64,000 nucleotides of DNA from Boswellia sacra (lineage: Eukaryota; Streptophyta; Magnoliopsida; Sapindales; Burseraceae), in the NCBI GenBank assembly GCA_013180625.2, contig SNVD02004529.1, forward strand, positions 124,001 to 188,000, given 5' to 3'. A model generated the notes under the pieces. It searched no databases. It was not told the DNA's origin and worked only from the letters and a program-made list of their open reading frames with translations. Shown here in pieces: positions 41,338 through 51,469 of this stretch. A program made the position numbers and the translations under genes. Within the stretch, counting starts at the first letter, position 1. Every line of letters begins with the position of its first letter.

Positions 41338-41950
41338 TGTGAAGATGAGAGGTACACACACTTACAAGTAACTTAATACGGAATTAATCTAAGAGTTTAA
41401 AACACACACCTAAGCAAAGTAATTAAAGAAAACAACAAGAACACAAGGATTTATACTGGTTCAGACCACAAAAGTGATCCTACATCAAGTTGCTGGTGAT
41501 GAGCAATCCACTATTTGAAAATGAAGAAAGTACAAGAGATTTTACAAGGCAAACTAGAAGAAAATAAGTTAATTTTCTCCCCAATAAATCTCCAATTTCC
41601 CTAAACCTTAACTCTCTTTTCTATCTCTCTTCTCTTTTTGATATAATGAAAAACAGGTCCCTTTTGTACCCCAAGGTATATTTGTACAAGTCAAACAAGG
41701 AGTGCCAAGTGTCTTATTTGAACTAGGAAAATCGAAGTTGCGCTCATGCGCAACATGCCCTGCACTTTAGCGCAAAGTCTCTGCCTCGACAAGCTTCTAA
41801 ACCCAGAACTCGTGCACCTGTGCAGATAGCCTTACGTGCCTATACCAATTCTCTTCCTGCAATGTCTAATGCTGGACACTTGCGTTCCAGTGCAGCTCCG
41901 TATGTGCTCCTACACCTGTCTGCACTACACAAGTTAAGCCATTCTTCACA
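41338..41950 (-). repeat. 3' LTR of the 41-47 kb copia element
   Basis: 613 bp, bounded by TGTGAAGA and TCTTCACA. The adjacent plus-strand bases 41951-41963 read, on the element strand, as the purine tract AAGGTGGAGATA used to prime plus-strand synthesis. Confidence 0.88.
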
Positions 41951-42048
41951 TATCTCCACCTTGGGTCAAGCTTGTGTTTTATACTGTAAACCACCATAGT
42001 AAATTATCAATTACTTCCATCTTCAACCTAAAATGATCCATCCATTAC

Positions 42049-44942
42049 TTATATCAAATCCAAACAAGTGTTGAATTTGATACTTGTAACGGGCTTAGTG
42101 ATCCTATCTGCTAGATTTCTTTCAGTATGAATTTTCACTACTGAAACCTTCCCTTCGACGATAACATCCTTGATGAAATGCAGCTTGATGTCTATATGCT
42201 TGATTCTTTCATGATACATTTGATTTTTGGTCAAATGTATGGAGCTTTGGTTGTCACAAAACACCTTCACTTTGTCTTGTCTCACACCGAATTCACCTAC
42301 AAGCCCTTGCAGCCACAATGCTTCTTTAACAGCCTCTATAGTAGCAATATATTCAGCCTTAGTTGTCGAAAGAGCCATAACTGACTGCAAATTTGCTTTT
42401 CAACAGACAGTGCAATCAAACAACGTGAATACATAACCAGTTAAGGACTTTCTTTTGTCAAGATCACTTGCAAAATTTGTATCCACCAGCTTCTCATCAC
42501 TATTTTTGCTCCTTTTGTACACTAAACCATAGCTTGAAGTACCCTTGAGGTACTTGAATATCCACTTGACAGCCTCCCAATAATTTATACCTGAATTAGC
42601 CATGAAACGACTCATCAAACTAGCTGCATACGCCAAGTCAAGTCTTATACATACCATAGAGTATATCAAACTCCCAACAGTACTAGTATAAGGAATTTTA
42701 GCCATCTCCTCTTTTTCTACTTTTGTAGTAGGAGACTGTGATTATGAAAGTTTAAAGTGAGTTACCAAAGGAGTTTGAACTTTCTTTGCACCGACCATGT
42801 TGAACTTCTCAAGTATCTTGAGTATGTAGTTACCTTGAGATAGAAATAATAAGCCTCTATCTTTATCTCTATTGATCTTCATCCTCAAAATCTTCTTAGC
42901 ATAACCCAAATCTTTCATCTCAAATTCCTTACTCAGCTAAGTTTTTTAGTTTTCTAATTTCTTTCACGTTTATTGACGCAATCAACATATCATCAACATA
43001 TAACAACAAGAAAATTCCAATTCCATTATTTAATCACTTGACATAAATATAACTATCATATTTACTCCTGGCATACAAAATCATTAAACTTCAAATATCA
43101 TTGCCTTATTGACTGCTTGAGGCCATAAAAAATTGTCTTTAAAACACACTTTATCTTCACTTCCTACTTTCACAAAACCTTTAGGTTATGCCATCGCAAT
43201 CCTCTCCTCCAAATTACCACGAAGAAACACAATTTTGATATCCATTTGCTCTAACTCCTTGTTGAACTAAGTTACTAGAGCAAGTAGTACTCTAATGGAA
43301 GTGTGTTTCACAATAGGAGAGAAATCTCATTGAAATCAACGTCCTTCTTTTGAGTGAATCCCTTTGCAACCAACCTAGCATTATGCCTAGCCTTTTCATC
43401 CCTACTATTATTTTCTTTTCATTTAAATATCCATTTGCAACCTACCACCTTTTGCACAGTAGTGTTGTCAACCAACATCCAAGTATGATTCTTATTCAAA
43501 CAATCCATTTCCTCCCTTATTGCCTACTACTAATGACTTCTATCTTTACTAGATATTGCTTTCCTATAGCTTCTAAGTTCATTACCATCAATCTCCTCAA
43601 ACACAGACAAAGTAAAACTTATAAGATCAGCATAACTATACCTCGTAGGTGCAACACTAGTCCTTCTAGCACAGTCTCTTGCTAGTTGATAATTGCTAAA
43701 ATCTTCAAACTCATCAGGAACTTCATCAGTGTCATCATGTTCATCTATTTTACCTACCTCTTCTTTCTAAGAATCTTCAATGTCATAGAGCTCCACCTCA
43801 GTCTCAACTCTATCTACATATGTAATATTTTCACTAGGTTTTAACTGAGGTTTTGAATAGCCCCCAAAGTAGTACTCTGACTCTCTAAAAGTGACATCTC
43901 TAGATGTGAAATATTTTGAAATATTCAACTCGTGCCACCACAATTTGTCCCATTTCACACCATCTGGATAGCCAATAAACATGCACTTTCCTTGCCTTTG
44001 GGTCCAACTTACCTTGCTTGATGTGTGCATAAGCCACACAATCAAACACTCTCAAATGATTGTAACTTGAAGGTGAACCTATCCACACTTCATTTGGTGT
44101 CTTGAAATCAATAGTTGATGATGGACATCTATTAATCAAATGTACTGTTGTGTTAACTGCTTTTTCTTAAAACTTCTTGGGCATACTTACACTCAACAAC
44201 ATACATATAACCCTTTTAAAAAGTGTTTTGTTCATCCTTTTAGCCAAGCCACTCTGTTGTAGTGTCGCGGATACTATTTTGCGCCTTACCACTCCTTTAT
44301 TGTTACAAAACCTGTTGAACTTTTCATTCAAGAACTCCAAACCATTATCAACGAACTTTTCTACCTATTTGGACCCAACCATCTTTTTCCAATCTTTGAA
44401 CTTTTGCAGTGCTTCATCCTTCATCTTCAAGATGTATATCCATACCTTCCTTGAACAATCATCTGTAATGGACATAAAATGTCTGACTCCACCTAAAGTT
44501 GCATGCTTAGATGGACCCCATAGATCGAAATGGACATAACTCATAGTCTCTCTTATAGTATAAGATAAGGAAGCAAATTTCACCCTTGTTGTCTTGCCAA
44601 GTATGCAATGCTCGCAAAACTATAATTTTTTCAACTTGCCTCTGCACAGCAAACCTTATTTCTGCAACTCATGAAGCCCTCTTTCACTCATATATGGCTA
44701 AGCCTCTTATGCCACAAGTAGGCTTTATCATCAATCGTTGAAATCGAACCCGCTTCTCTAATTATAGTGCTGCCTTTGAGAATATACAGGCCATTTTTTC
44801 TCACACCTTTCATTACAACCAAGGATTCTCTTATAACTTTCAACGTGTCATTCTCTTCTTTATAACTATAGCCATTAGAATCAAGCGTATCGAATAAAAT
44901 CAAATTCATGTTCAACTCAGGAATATGCCTCACAGTTGACAA
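42049..44942 (-). pseudogene. Copia pol remnant: integrase, reverse transcriptase, RNase H
   Basis: On the minus strand, 44942-44688 carries the gag-pre-integrase end (LWHKRLSHI). 44583-43767 carries the integrase core (HFDLWGPSKH, ITDDCSRKVW). 43765-42706 is a badly broken RT. 42705-42400 holds the RT C-terminal region (YTSTVGSLIYSMVCIRLDLA). 42390-42049 holds RNase H (ALSTTKAEYIATIEAVKEAL). The last two are one frame separated by a single nonsense codon at 42400-42402, where the family normally has Trp. It cannot encode a functional polyprotein. Confidence 0.85.
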
Positions 44943-45059
44943 AACTCTTTCTACACTATCATGCGTCTTAATCCGAATAGTTCATATGCCCACCACACTA
45001 CAAGCTTTGTTGTCACCTAGCAAAACTTTTCCATCATTAATTTTTTCATAAGATTCAAA

Positions 45060-46016
45060 CTAGCTCCTATTCGGTGTCATATGAAACGAACAACCGGACT
45101 CTAGAACCCATTGCCTATCCGAGTTTTTAGTTGTCACAAGTAGCACATCAGAACTCTCATATCCATCCTCTATGATAGCATTATCACCGTTTTTTTGCTC
45201 TTTACCTTTCTCATTCTTCGTTCTTTTAGGACAAAACCTCCTAATATGCCATTCTTCATGAGAATGGAAGCCTTTTATAGCTTTCTTCCTCTTAGACTTA
45301 GACTCTGAGTATGACTTTTCCTTATAGTCTCTCTTATCACTCCTACCTCTAACATGTAGCTCTTCACCTGAGTGTTCACCTAACTCATTTTTCATTTGGA
45401 GATCTTTCAAATTTAACACGCCAACAACATTATCAAACAACAATATTCCCCTACCATGCTTCAAAATATCTACAAAATTCTCATATGACTTCGGAAGAGA
45501 ATGCAGCATCACCAATGCCTTATCTTCATCATCATATTCAATTTGTATATTTTCTAAGTCTAAGCATAGCTTGTTAAATTCATCAATGTAGTTTTGCAAG
45601 TTCTTATCCTTAGCCATTTTGAATGTAAAAAATTTAGCTTCCAAGTATAACCTACTAGACAAATTCTTAGTCAAAATAAAGGCTCTCAAGCTTTAACATA
45701 CCTCAGCCAAAGTTTTCATCATAGAGACTTGTCTCAACATATTGTCACTCAAGTAGAGAATTAGCATGTTGTAAGCCTTTTTCATGATGTCACTCCTCTT
45801 CTCATCACTGTAGCTATCCGATATCTTGCTTTCACCTTGGAGAACTTCATCCAATCCTAGGTTGTCAAGCAAAGCCAACATCTTCATTCTCCAAATAGTA
45901 AAGTCGTTGCTACCATCAAACTTCTCAATCTCATGCTTGGTAGTTGATGTAGCCATCATATGAATTTCGTTGAACATCTTTCGTACTGTGCAAATACAAT
46001 TCAAGACTTTTATCAA
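45060..46016 (-). pseudogene. Copia gag and protease remnant
   Basis: The N-terminal gag block (HEIEKFDGSNDFTIWRMKML) and UBN2-type middle (FNKLCLDLENIQIEYDDEDKA) are clear. An in-frame TAA at 45693-45695 splits them. The zinc knuckle has lost its first two cysteines (reads FHSHEEWHIRRFCPK), and the protease motif normally DSGCSFHM reads ESGCSFHM, changing the catalytic Asp. These are signs of relaxed constraint. Confidence 0.85.
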
Positions 46017-46070
46017 ACACCTATCTTGCTAAGAACTTAATGTACTAAAGAACCCTAAAACAGCCATAAC

Positions 46071-46086
46071 CAGGCTTTGCTACCAA
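46071..46086 (-). other. Copia primer-binding site
   Basis: On the element strand TTGGTAGCAAAGCCTG lies a few bases inside the 5' LTR. It corresponds to the usual TGGTATCAGAGC initiator-Met tRNA site with substitutions. Confidence 0.75.
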
Positions 46087-46091
46087 TTTCT

Positions 46092-46710
46092 TGTAAAGAT
46101 GAGAGACACACACTCGCAAGTAACTTAATACGGAATTAATCTAAGAGTTTAAAACACACACCCAAGCAAAGTAATCAAAGAAAATAACAAGAACACAAGG
46201 ATTTATACTGGTTTAGACCACAAAAGTGATCATACATCAAGTTGGTAGTGATGAGCCATCCACCATGGTGAAAATCAAGAAAGTATAAGAGATTTTACAA
46301 GGCAAACTATAAGAAAATATGTTAACTTTTTCCCCAAGAAATCTACAATTTCTCTAAACCCTAACTCTTTTTCCTATCTCTCTTCTCTCTTTGATACAAT
46401 GAAAAACAGGTCCCTTTTATACCCTTAGGTATATTTGTACAAGTCAAACAAGGAGTGCCAAGTGTCTTATTTGAACTAGGAAAACCGAAGTTGCACTTCT
46501 GCGCAACATGTCTTGCGCTCCAGCATAAAGTCTCTGTCTCGACACGCTTCCAAACCTAGAACTCGTGCACCTACGCAGATCGCCTTGCACGCCTGCACCG
46601 AGTCTCTACCTGCAATGTATGATGTTGCACACTTTTACTCCGGCGCAGCTCCATATGCACTCTTGCGCAACTTTACTGTCTACACTACATAAGTTAAGTC
46701 ATTCTTCACA
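46092..46710 (-). repeat. 5' LTR of the 41-47 kb copia element
   Basis: 619 bp, colinear with 41338-41950. It begins TGTAAAGATGAG and ends TCTTCACA. The divergence from the other LTR by eye is several percent. Confidence 0.88.
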
Positions 46711-47137
46711 CTCAACAGTGTGCAAAATTATTATTGTCCATTTGGATTTTCTATATACTTTAACATATAAGGCACGACACTAGCTATAAATTGCACCATT
46801 CATCAAGTTATGTGGTCAACTGAAAACATAATCGCTTAGCAGCATTCGCAGTAATAATATTATGATGTACAAATTCACAATTTCCTCCCCTTAATATAAA
46901 ATAAATCTAATAAAATTGGCTTTTAGATTATATATATATGTAAATAATTGCGTTTACTATTCTTAATAAAGTTAAATTAAAAGGTAAAACTGGATCTTTC
47001 ACCTTACTAAAACAAGCCATATTCCTAGTAGCTCATTGGATTGGAGCAATTAATATGTTTCAAATAAGGTATCATTAGGAATAAAATAAACAGTTAACAA
47101 ATCTTTATTGTCAACCATATATTACTGGCTTTGGCTA
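46711..47137. other. Spacer between the old copia element and the nested cluster
   Basis: AT-rich unique-looking sequence. No coding potential seen. Its last bases lead into ATGTGGTAC, the target duplication of the Mutator-type MITE. Confidence 0.4.
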
Positions 47138-47199
47138 ATGTGGTACGAGAAATACTTACATACACCTGGCTCACCACCTCATTATGCTTATGTGGTGTG

Positions 47200-47780
47200 T
47201 GTTATTGAAAAATATCATTAATTCATCAAATGACACATGCTCAATCAATATTATAAACAAATATATTAAATAAACAAATAACAAAATAAATAACAAATAT
47301 AACAACTATAAAAGCAAGTTAGAAAAATCTGGCATTTGCTATGAGAGGCACGCGTAAAGCGTTGTCCTAAAGCCAAAGAGTCCTCCCCTTCGTGCGGGTA
47401 AAAGATGGTCCTCAAGGGCTCCAAGATACAACCCAATAGCTCTCAGCCACTCTCCACGATGAGCACGATCACAGGAAGAATATGAACCAGTCTTTCAAGT
47501 CGTAGTTACAAAATTGTAGAATTTTGGAATTGAAAATGGGGAAGTGATGGCTTTGATAATTAGTCTCTAGAAATTGAACCTAAAGATCTCCTTATATACT
47601 AGTGTCCTAGACATTATAACCTATATGAGTAATAGTGTAACTCCTATAATATAATGTGCACATAAATTATGTAACCTACAAATAAAATCAAATTTTATAA
47701 CTCATGCAATGAATTTTGTAACTCATGCACAATTAGGTTTTATAACTCATAAAATTGAAAACCTTTTTTTATTCCAACTA
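47200..47780 (-). repeat. 3' LTR of the nested copia element
   Basis: Starts TGTTATTGAAAAATATC and ends TTCCAAC near 47780. The neighbouring plus-strand bases TATCCCCCACAAAAAGG give a purine-rich tract on the element strand, as expected for the polypurine tract. Confidence 0.88.
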
Positions 47781-48349
47781 TCCCCCACAAAAAGGTTTGA
47801 AATTTAAAAATTAATTTTGCAACTTTATATTACGCAATCAATGTAGGTGTCTTTCGAGCTTGAACCTACACTTAGTGTTGATAGCATCTATTTGAGGTAC
47901 CTGAGTGAACTATGTCTTGAACTCGGTTCCTTGACCAAACTTCAAGCTATCACACGCATAATACCGACAAAGACTTGGTTATGCGGGTTAGCGCTATTAA
48001 AGGCCATGCGCTCAATCTTGATTCTCATGAGAGTTTTTAGAAGACAGCTCAATCTTCACGGTCACGGCCTCACGACGACTCTCACTTAGGTAAGTCCTCC
48101 AAAGGTATGTGTGACCTATACCTTGCAAGAAAATGCTTACCTTAGACTTATTCAAGGTAAATATACCTTTCCTTAACATCACATATAAAGCACTTTTGCC
48201 TTAGGGATGAACTAGAGTATATCTTCTCAAAGATATCTCCATAATAGTAGTGCTTAATAAGTCACGCAATATGGATTGTTTCTACTCATTGAATCTCCTT
48301 CATGGGATCTTCAATCACAGAGGTTGGGTTACCTCCCTAGGTGACTCCC

Positions 48350-50238
48350 TTATGAGCTTAGGCCCATCCCCCTCGACAATTCTTTAGTAGCTTTCAAGGA
48401 AAGCCCTTTAGTTAACTGATCAGTAATATTTAACTCAGACTTAATAAACTCTAAAGTTACAACGGCATTGCCTAAAAGACTTCTCACAGACTTGTATCTC
48501 ACTCTTATATGTCTGCTCATCTTTTTGTTGGTGTGAGTTTGCTTCACCAAATCTATAACTGCTTTACAATCACAATGTATAGGAATGGACGATATATTCC
48601 TAACCACCAAAGGCATTTCCATGAAAAGACTCTTGATCCATTCAGCTTCTTTACAAGTGGTGTCTAAAGCTATGAGTTCAGACTCCATAGTACTTCTAGA
48701 AATCAAGGTTTGTTTCTTTGAACTCCAAGATATAGCTGCTCCTCCTAAAAGAAACATGTAACCACTTGTGGATTTAACATCTATATTGTCTGTAATCCAA
48801 TTAGCATCACTATATCCTTCGATAACATTTGGAAATCCTTTATAGCATAAAGAGTAATCAGTTGTTCCTTTAAGATATTTACACACTCTTTCTAAAGCAA
48901 GCCAATGCTCTTCACTAGGATTATGAGTATATCTACTAAGTCTACCCACTGCATATGATATATCAGGCCTAGTTTTATTTGTCATGTATAACAAAGATCC
49001 TATAATTTGAGAATACCTTAATTGAGACACCGGTTCCGCTTGATTCTTCTTCAACTCAATCTTAGAATCATAAGGAGTAGATACCGACTTAAAATCAAAG
49101 TATCCAAACTTTTTTAACATTTTCTCAATAGAATTTTTTTGATCTAAAGTAATACCCTCAGAAGTTTTCTTTATTCTCATGCCTAGAATCATATTTGCTT
49201 CACCCAAATCTTTCATATCAAAGTTTCTAGACAAATAGAATTTTACATCATTTATTATCTCTAAGTTCGATCCAAAAATCAAAATATCATCTACATATAA
49301 ACTCAAAATAACGTGTGCTCTATTAATCTCTTTATAATATTCGCACTTATCATGTTCATTAATCATAAATCCATAACTTAAAACTACTTCATCAAACTTC
49401 TCATGCCATTGTTTTGGAGCTTGCTTTAGACCATAAAGAGACTTAACTAACCTACAAACTTTGTGTTCTTGTCCTTTCACTATAAAACCTTCAGGTTGTT
49501 TCATATAAATTTCTTCATCTAAATTTCCATTTAGAAAAGCAGTTTTTACATCCATTTGATGAATAACTAAATTATGTATAGAAGCTAAAGCTATCAAAAT
49601 CCTAATTGTTGTGATACTAGAAACTGGTGAGTAAGTATCAAAATAGTCTATTCCTTCTCTTTGTGTAAATCCTTTTGCTACTAGCCTTGCCTTATACTTA
49701 TCTATAGAACCATCTGATTTCAACTTCTTTCTAAAGACCCATTTACAATCTATTGCTTTGTTCCCAGGTGGAAGATCCACTAAAACCCAAGTGTTGTTTT
49801 GAATTATAGATTCAAATTCACTATTTATAGCTTCCTTCCAAAAAGGTAAATCAATGGAAGTTACAGCTTCTTTATAAGAACTAGGATCTCCTTCCACCAA
49901 GTAAGTATAAAATTCTTCTCCAAAATTCTTTTCTTTTCTAGGTCTTTTACTCCTCCTAGGTTCAACTTGTGATTCATCAACTGATAAATTTGTAAGTGTT
50001 TTCTCATTATCTATTAAAGTAGATGGACCACAAATAGTTTTTTGAACTCTAGTCCTAAAAGGAAAAATATCTTCAAAATAAGTAGCTTCTCTAGCTTCGA
50101 TGATTGTGTTATTAGATATTCCACTAACTTTAGAATTTATAACTAAAAATCTATTTGCACTACTATTTTGGGCGTATCCAATAAAAACTGCATCTATTGT
50201 TTTTTGCCCTATTTTCTTTCTCTTAGGCTCAGGTATAC
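48350..50238 (-). pseudogene. Copia pol fragment with intact RT and RNase H
   Basis: One open frame runs from the deletion junction to the stop at 48350. It begins with the integrase C-terminus (IPEPKRKKIGQKTIDAVFIG), continues through RT (KWVFRKKLKSDG, QMDVKTAFLNGNL, catalytic YVDDIL, SLYGLKQAPKQW) and RNase H (GYSDANW, SRSTMESELIALD), and ends LSRGMGLSS. No stop or frameshift lies within it. From the first convenient ATG (49900) it would be 516 aa. It lacks gag, protease and integrase core, so it is a fragment, but the enzyme domains look undamaged. Confidence 0.9.
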
Positions 50239-50429
50239 TTTAGAACAACGCTTTACGCGTGCCTCTCATAGCACAGGCCAGATTTTTCTAACTTGCTTTT
50301 ATAGTTGTTACGTTTGTTATTTATTTTTTTATTTGTTTATTTAATATATTTGTTTATAATATTGATTGAGCATGTGTCATTTGATGAATTAATAATATTT
50401 TTCAATAACAATCTAAAGCCAAAGAGTCC
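50238..50429 (-). repeat. 5' LTR, first part, containing an inverted 166-bp segment
   Basis: 50245-50410 is the reverse complement of LTR positions 47200-47365, ending exactly at the LTR terminus (TGTTATTG inverted to CAATAACA). Direct-orientation LTR resumes at 50412 (TCTAAAGCCAAAGAGTCC). Perfect 7-bp inverted copies CTTTAGA (50238-50244) and TCTAAAG (50412-50418) flank the inverted part. Confidence 0.88.
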
Positions 50430-50466
50430 CACTACAAGAAAAACAGGATACAACAACATATCTTTG

Positions 50467-50665
50467 GCAACGCGCACCCATGCATGTTGCTGAATGAGAC
50501 TTTTTGCAACGCGCATTTATTGTGTGTTGTTAAAAATTTTTGAAATCGCCTTTTAGCAATGCACATGGGATGCACGTTGCGAAAAATTATATAACGCAAC
50601 GTGCAAAAAATGCACGTTGCTAAAACTATGAGATTCAGCAACGTGAACACTCTGCATGTTGTGAA
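50467..50665. repeat. Left subterminal repeats of the CACTA element
   Basis: Several copies of a word of the form GCAACGYGCA...TGCRYGTTGC, each a partial inverted repeat. In CACTA elements such subterminal words are the binding sites of the TNPA-type protein. Confidence 0.75.
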
Positions 50666-50814
50666 ATGTTTTATTTTATTTTATTTACAATAAAACGAGG
50701 CCGTTTTCTGGATGATATGTATTCAACAAACCCACCATAAATAGGGTGCCTTAGAACCCTCCTTTCCTTGCCCTAATTCCTCGCTTTTGCTTCTCTAAAG
50801 ATTTTTCACTTCTC

Positions 50815-51280
50815 ATGGCAACCACAAGCGCCACTGCCACGAATGTCTGCCAACTCTCTTCATCTCTCTCTAACCCTAAACAAACCCAGAAAATCCCAAT
50901 TCCTCTCTTCCCTAAAAACCCTCCTTTTTCCTGCTCAAGCACTCTTTAGTGCCATCTTTGCCAAAAATCCCATCTCTGATTTTTTTTTTTAACACAAACG
51001 AGAAGTGCTAGATGACCACTTTGTTGACTTCCACGACGATGATGATAAGCCGTGTGAAGAGTGTGGTGTTGTGGGCATCTATGGCAACTTGGAAGCGTCC
51101 CATTTGTGCTACCTTGCGTTGCACGTGCTGCAACATCGAGGAAAAGAATTTGCAGGTATTGTTTCCATGAATGATAAGATTCTAATCTATTATTGGTATT
51201 GATTTGATCTCTGATGTGTTTAATGAGTCTAAACCTGATCAATTACCTGGTGATATGGCTACTAGGCATGCATGCTTCTT
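50815..51280 (+). pseudogene. Captured fragment of amidophosphoribosyltransferase (GPAT/ASE)
   Basis: The source enzyme makes phosphoribosylamine, the first step of purine synthesis, in plastids. From ATG 50815 a serine-rich, transit-peptide-like start (MATTSATATNVCQLSSSLSN) runs into a stop near 50946. Further on [17 protein letters not shown] gives the glutaminase N-terminus with nucleophile Cys, followed by [20 protein letters not shown]. After a one-base frame change comes SDVFNESKPDQLPGDMA. The family normally reads [11 protein letters not shown] and LALHALQHRGQEGAGI. It stops there: only the first part of the gene is present, and it is broken by a stop and a frameshift. Confidence 0.88.
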
Positions 51281-51383
51281 CAAATTTTTGAAACTATAAT
51301 TTCTTTTTTTTGGGTATTAGAGAATATGTTATATGGTTATGTTTTTATTTATACGTTTTAAGCATTGAAAATGGCGTTTTGAA

Positions 51384-51467
51384 GGTAGGATGTTGGTGTA
51401 TGAGATGACCAAGAAGAGTGCGAGTGGACCCAAGTGCCTTGTTACTCGAAAGAGATTCCACATAGTG
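51384..51467 (+). pseudogene. Captured fragment of ribosomal protein L34 (eL34)
   Basis: The translation MLVYEMTKKSASGPKCLVTR followed by KRFH matches the eL34 block usually reading [20 protein letters not shown]. About 27 codons are recognisable before similarity stops. It lies about 100 bp after the GPAT fragment in the same orientation. Short but distinctive. Confidence 0.7.
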
Positions 51468-51469
51468 TT

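Larger units (their letters stand above)
41338..46710 (-). mobile_element. Decayed Ty1/copia retrotransposon, 5.4 kb
   Basis: LTRs of 613 and 619 bp with perfect TGTGAAGA...TCTTCACA ends in the left copy. On the minus strand the order is 5' LTR, primer-binding site, gag, protease, integrase, RT, RNase H, polypurine tract, 3' LTR, which is the copia order. The two LTRs differ at many positions and the coding region has several stops and frame breaks, so this is an old copy. I found no matching 5-bp target duplication (GGTGT left, CTCAA right), so an end may be rearranged or mutated. Confidence 0.9.

Noticed and set aside
41333..46715. Target duplication for the older copia element
   Set aside because: The 5 bp outside the two LTRs (GGTGT and CTCAA) do not match, and no offset gives a convincing pair.
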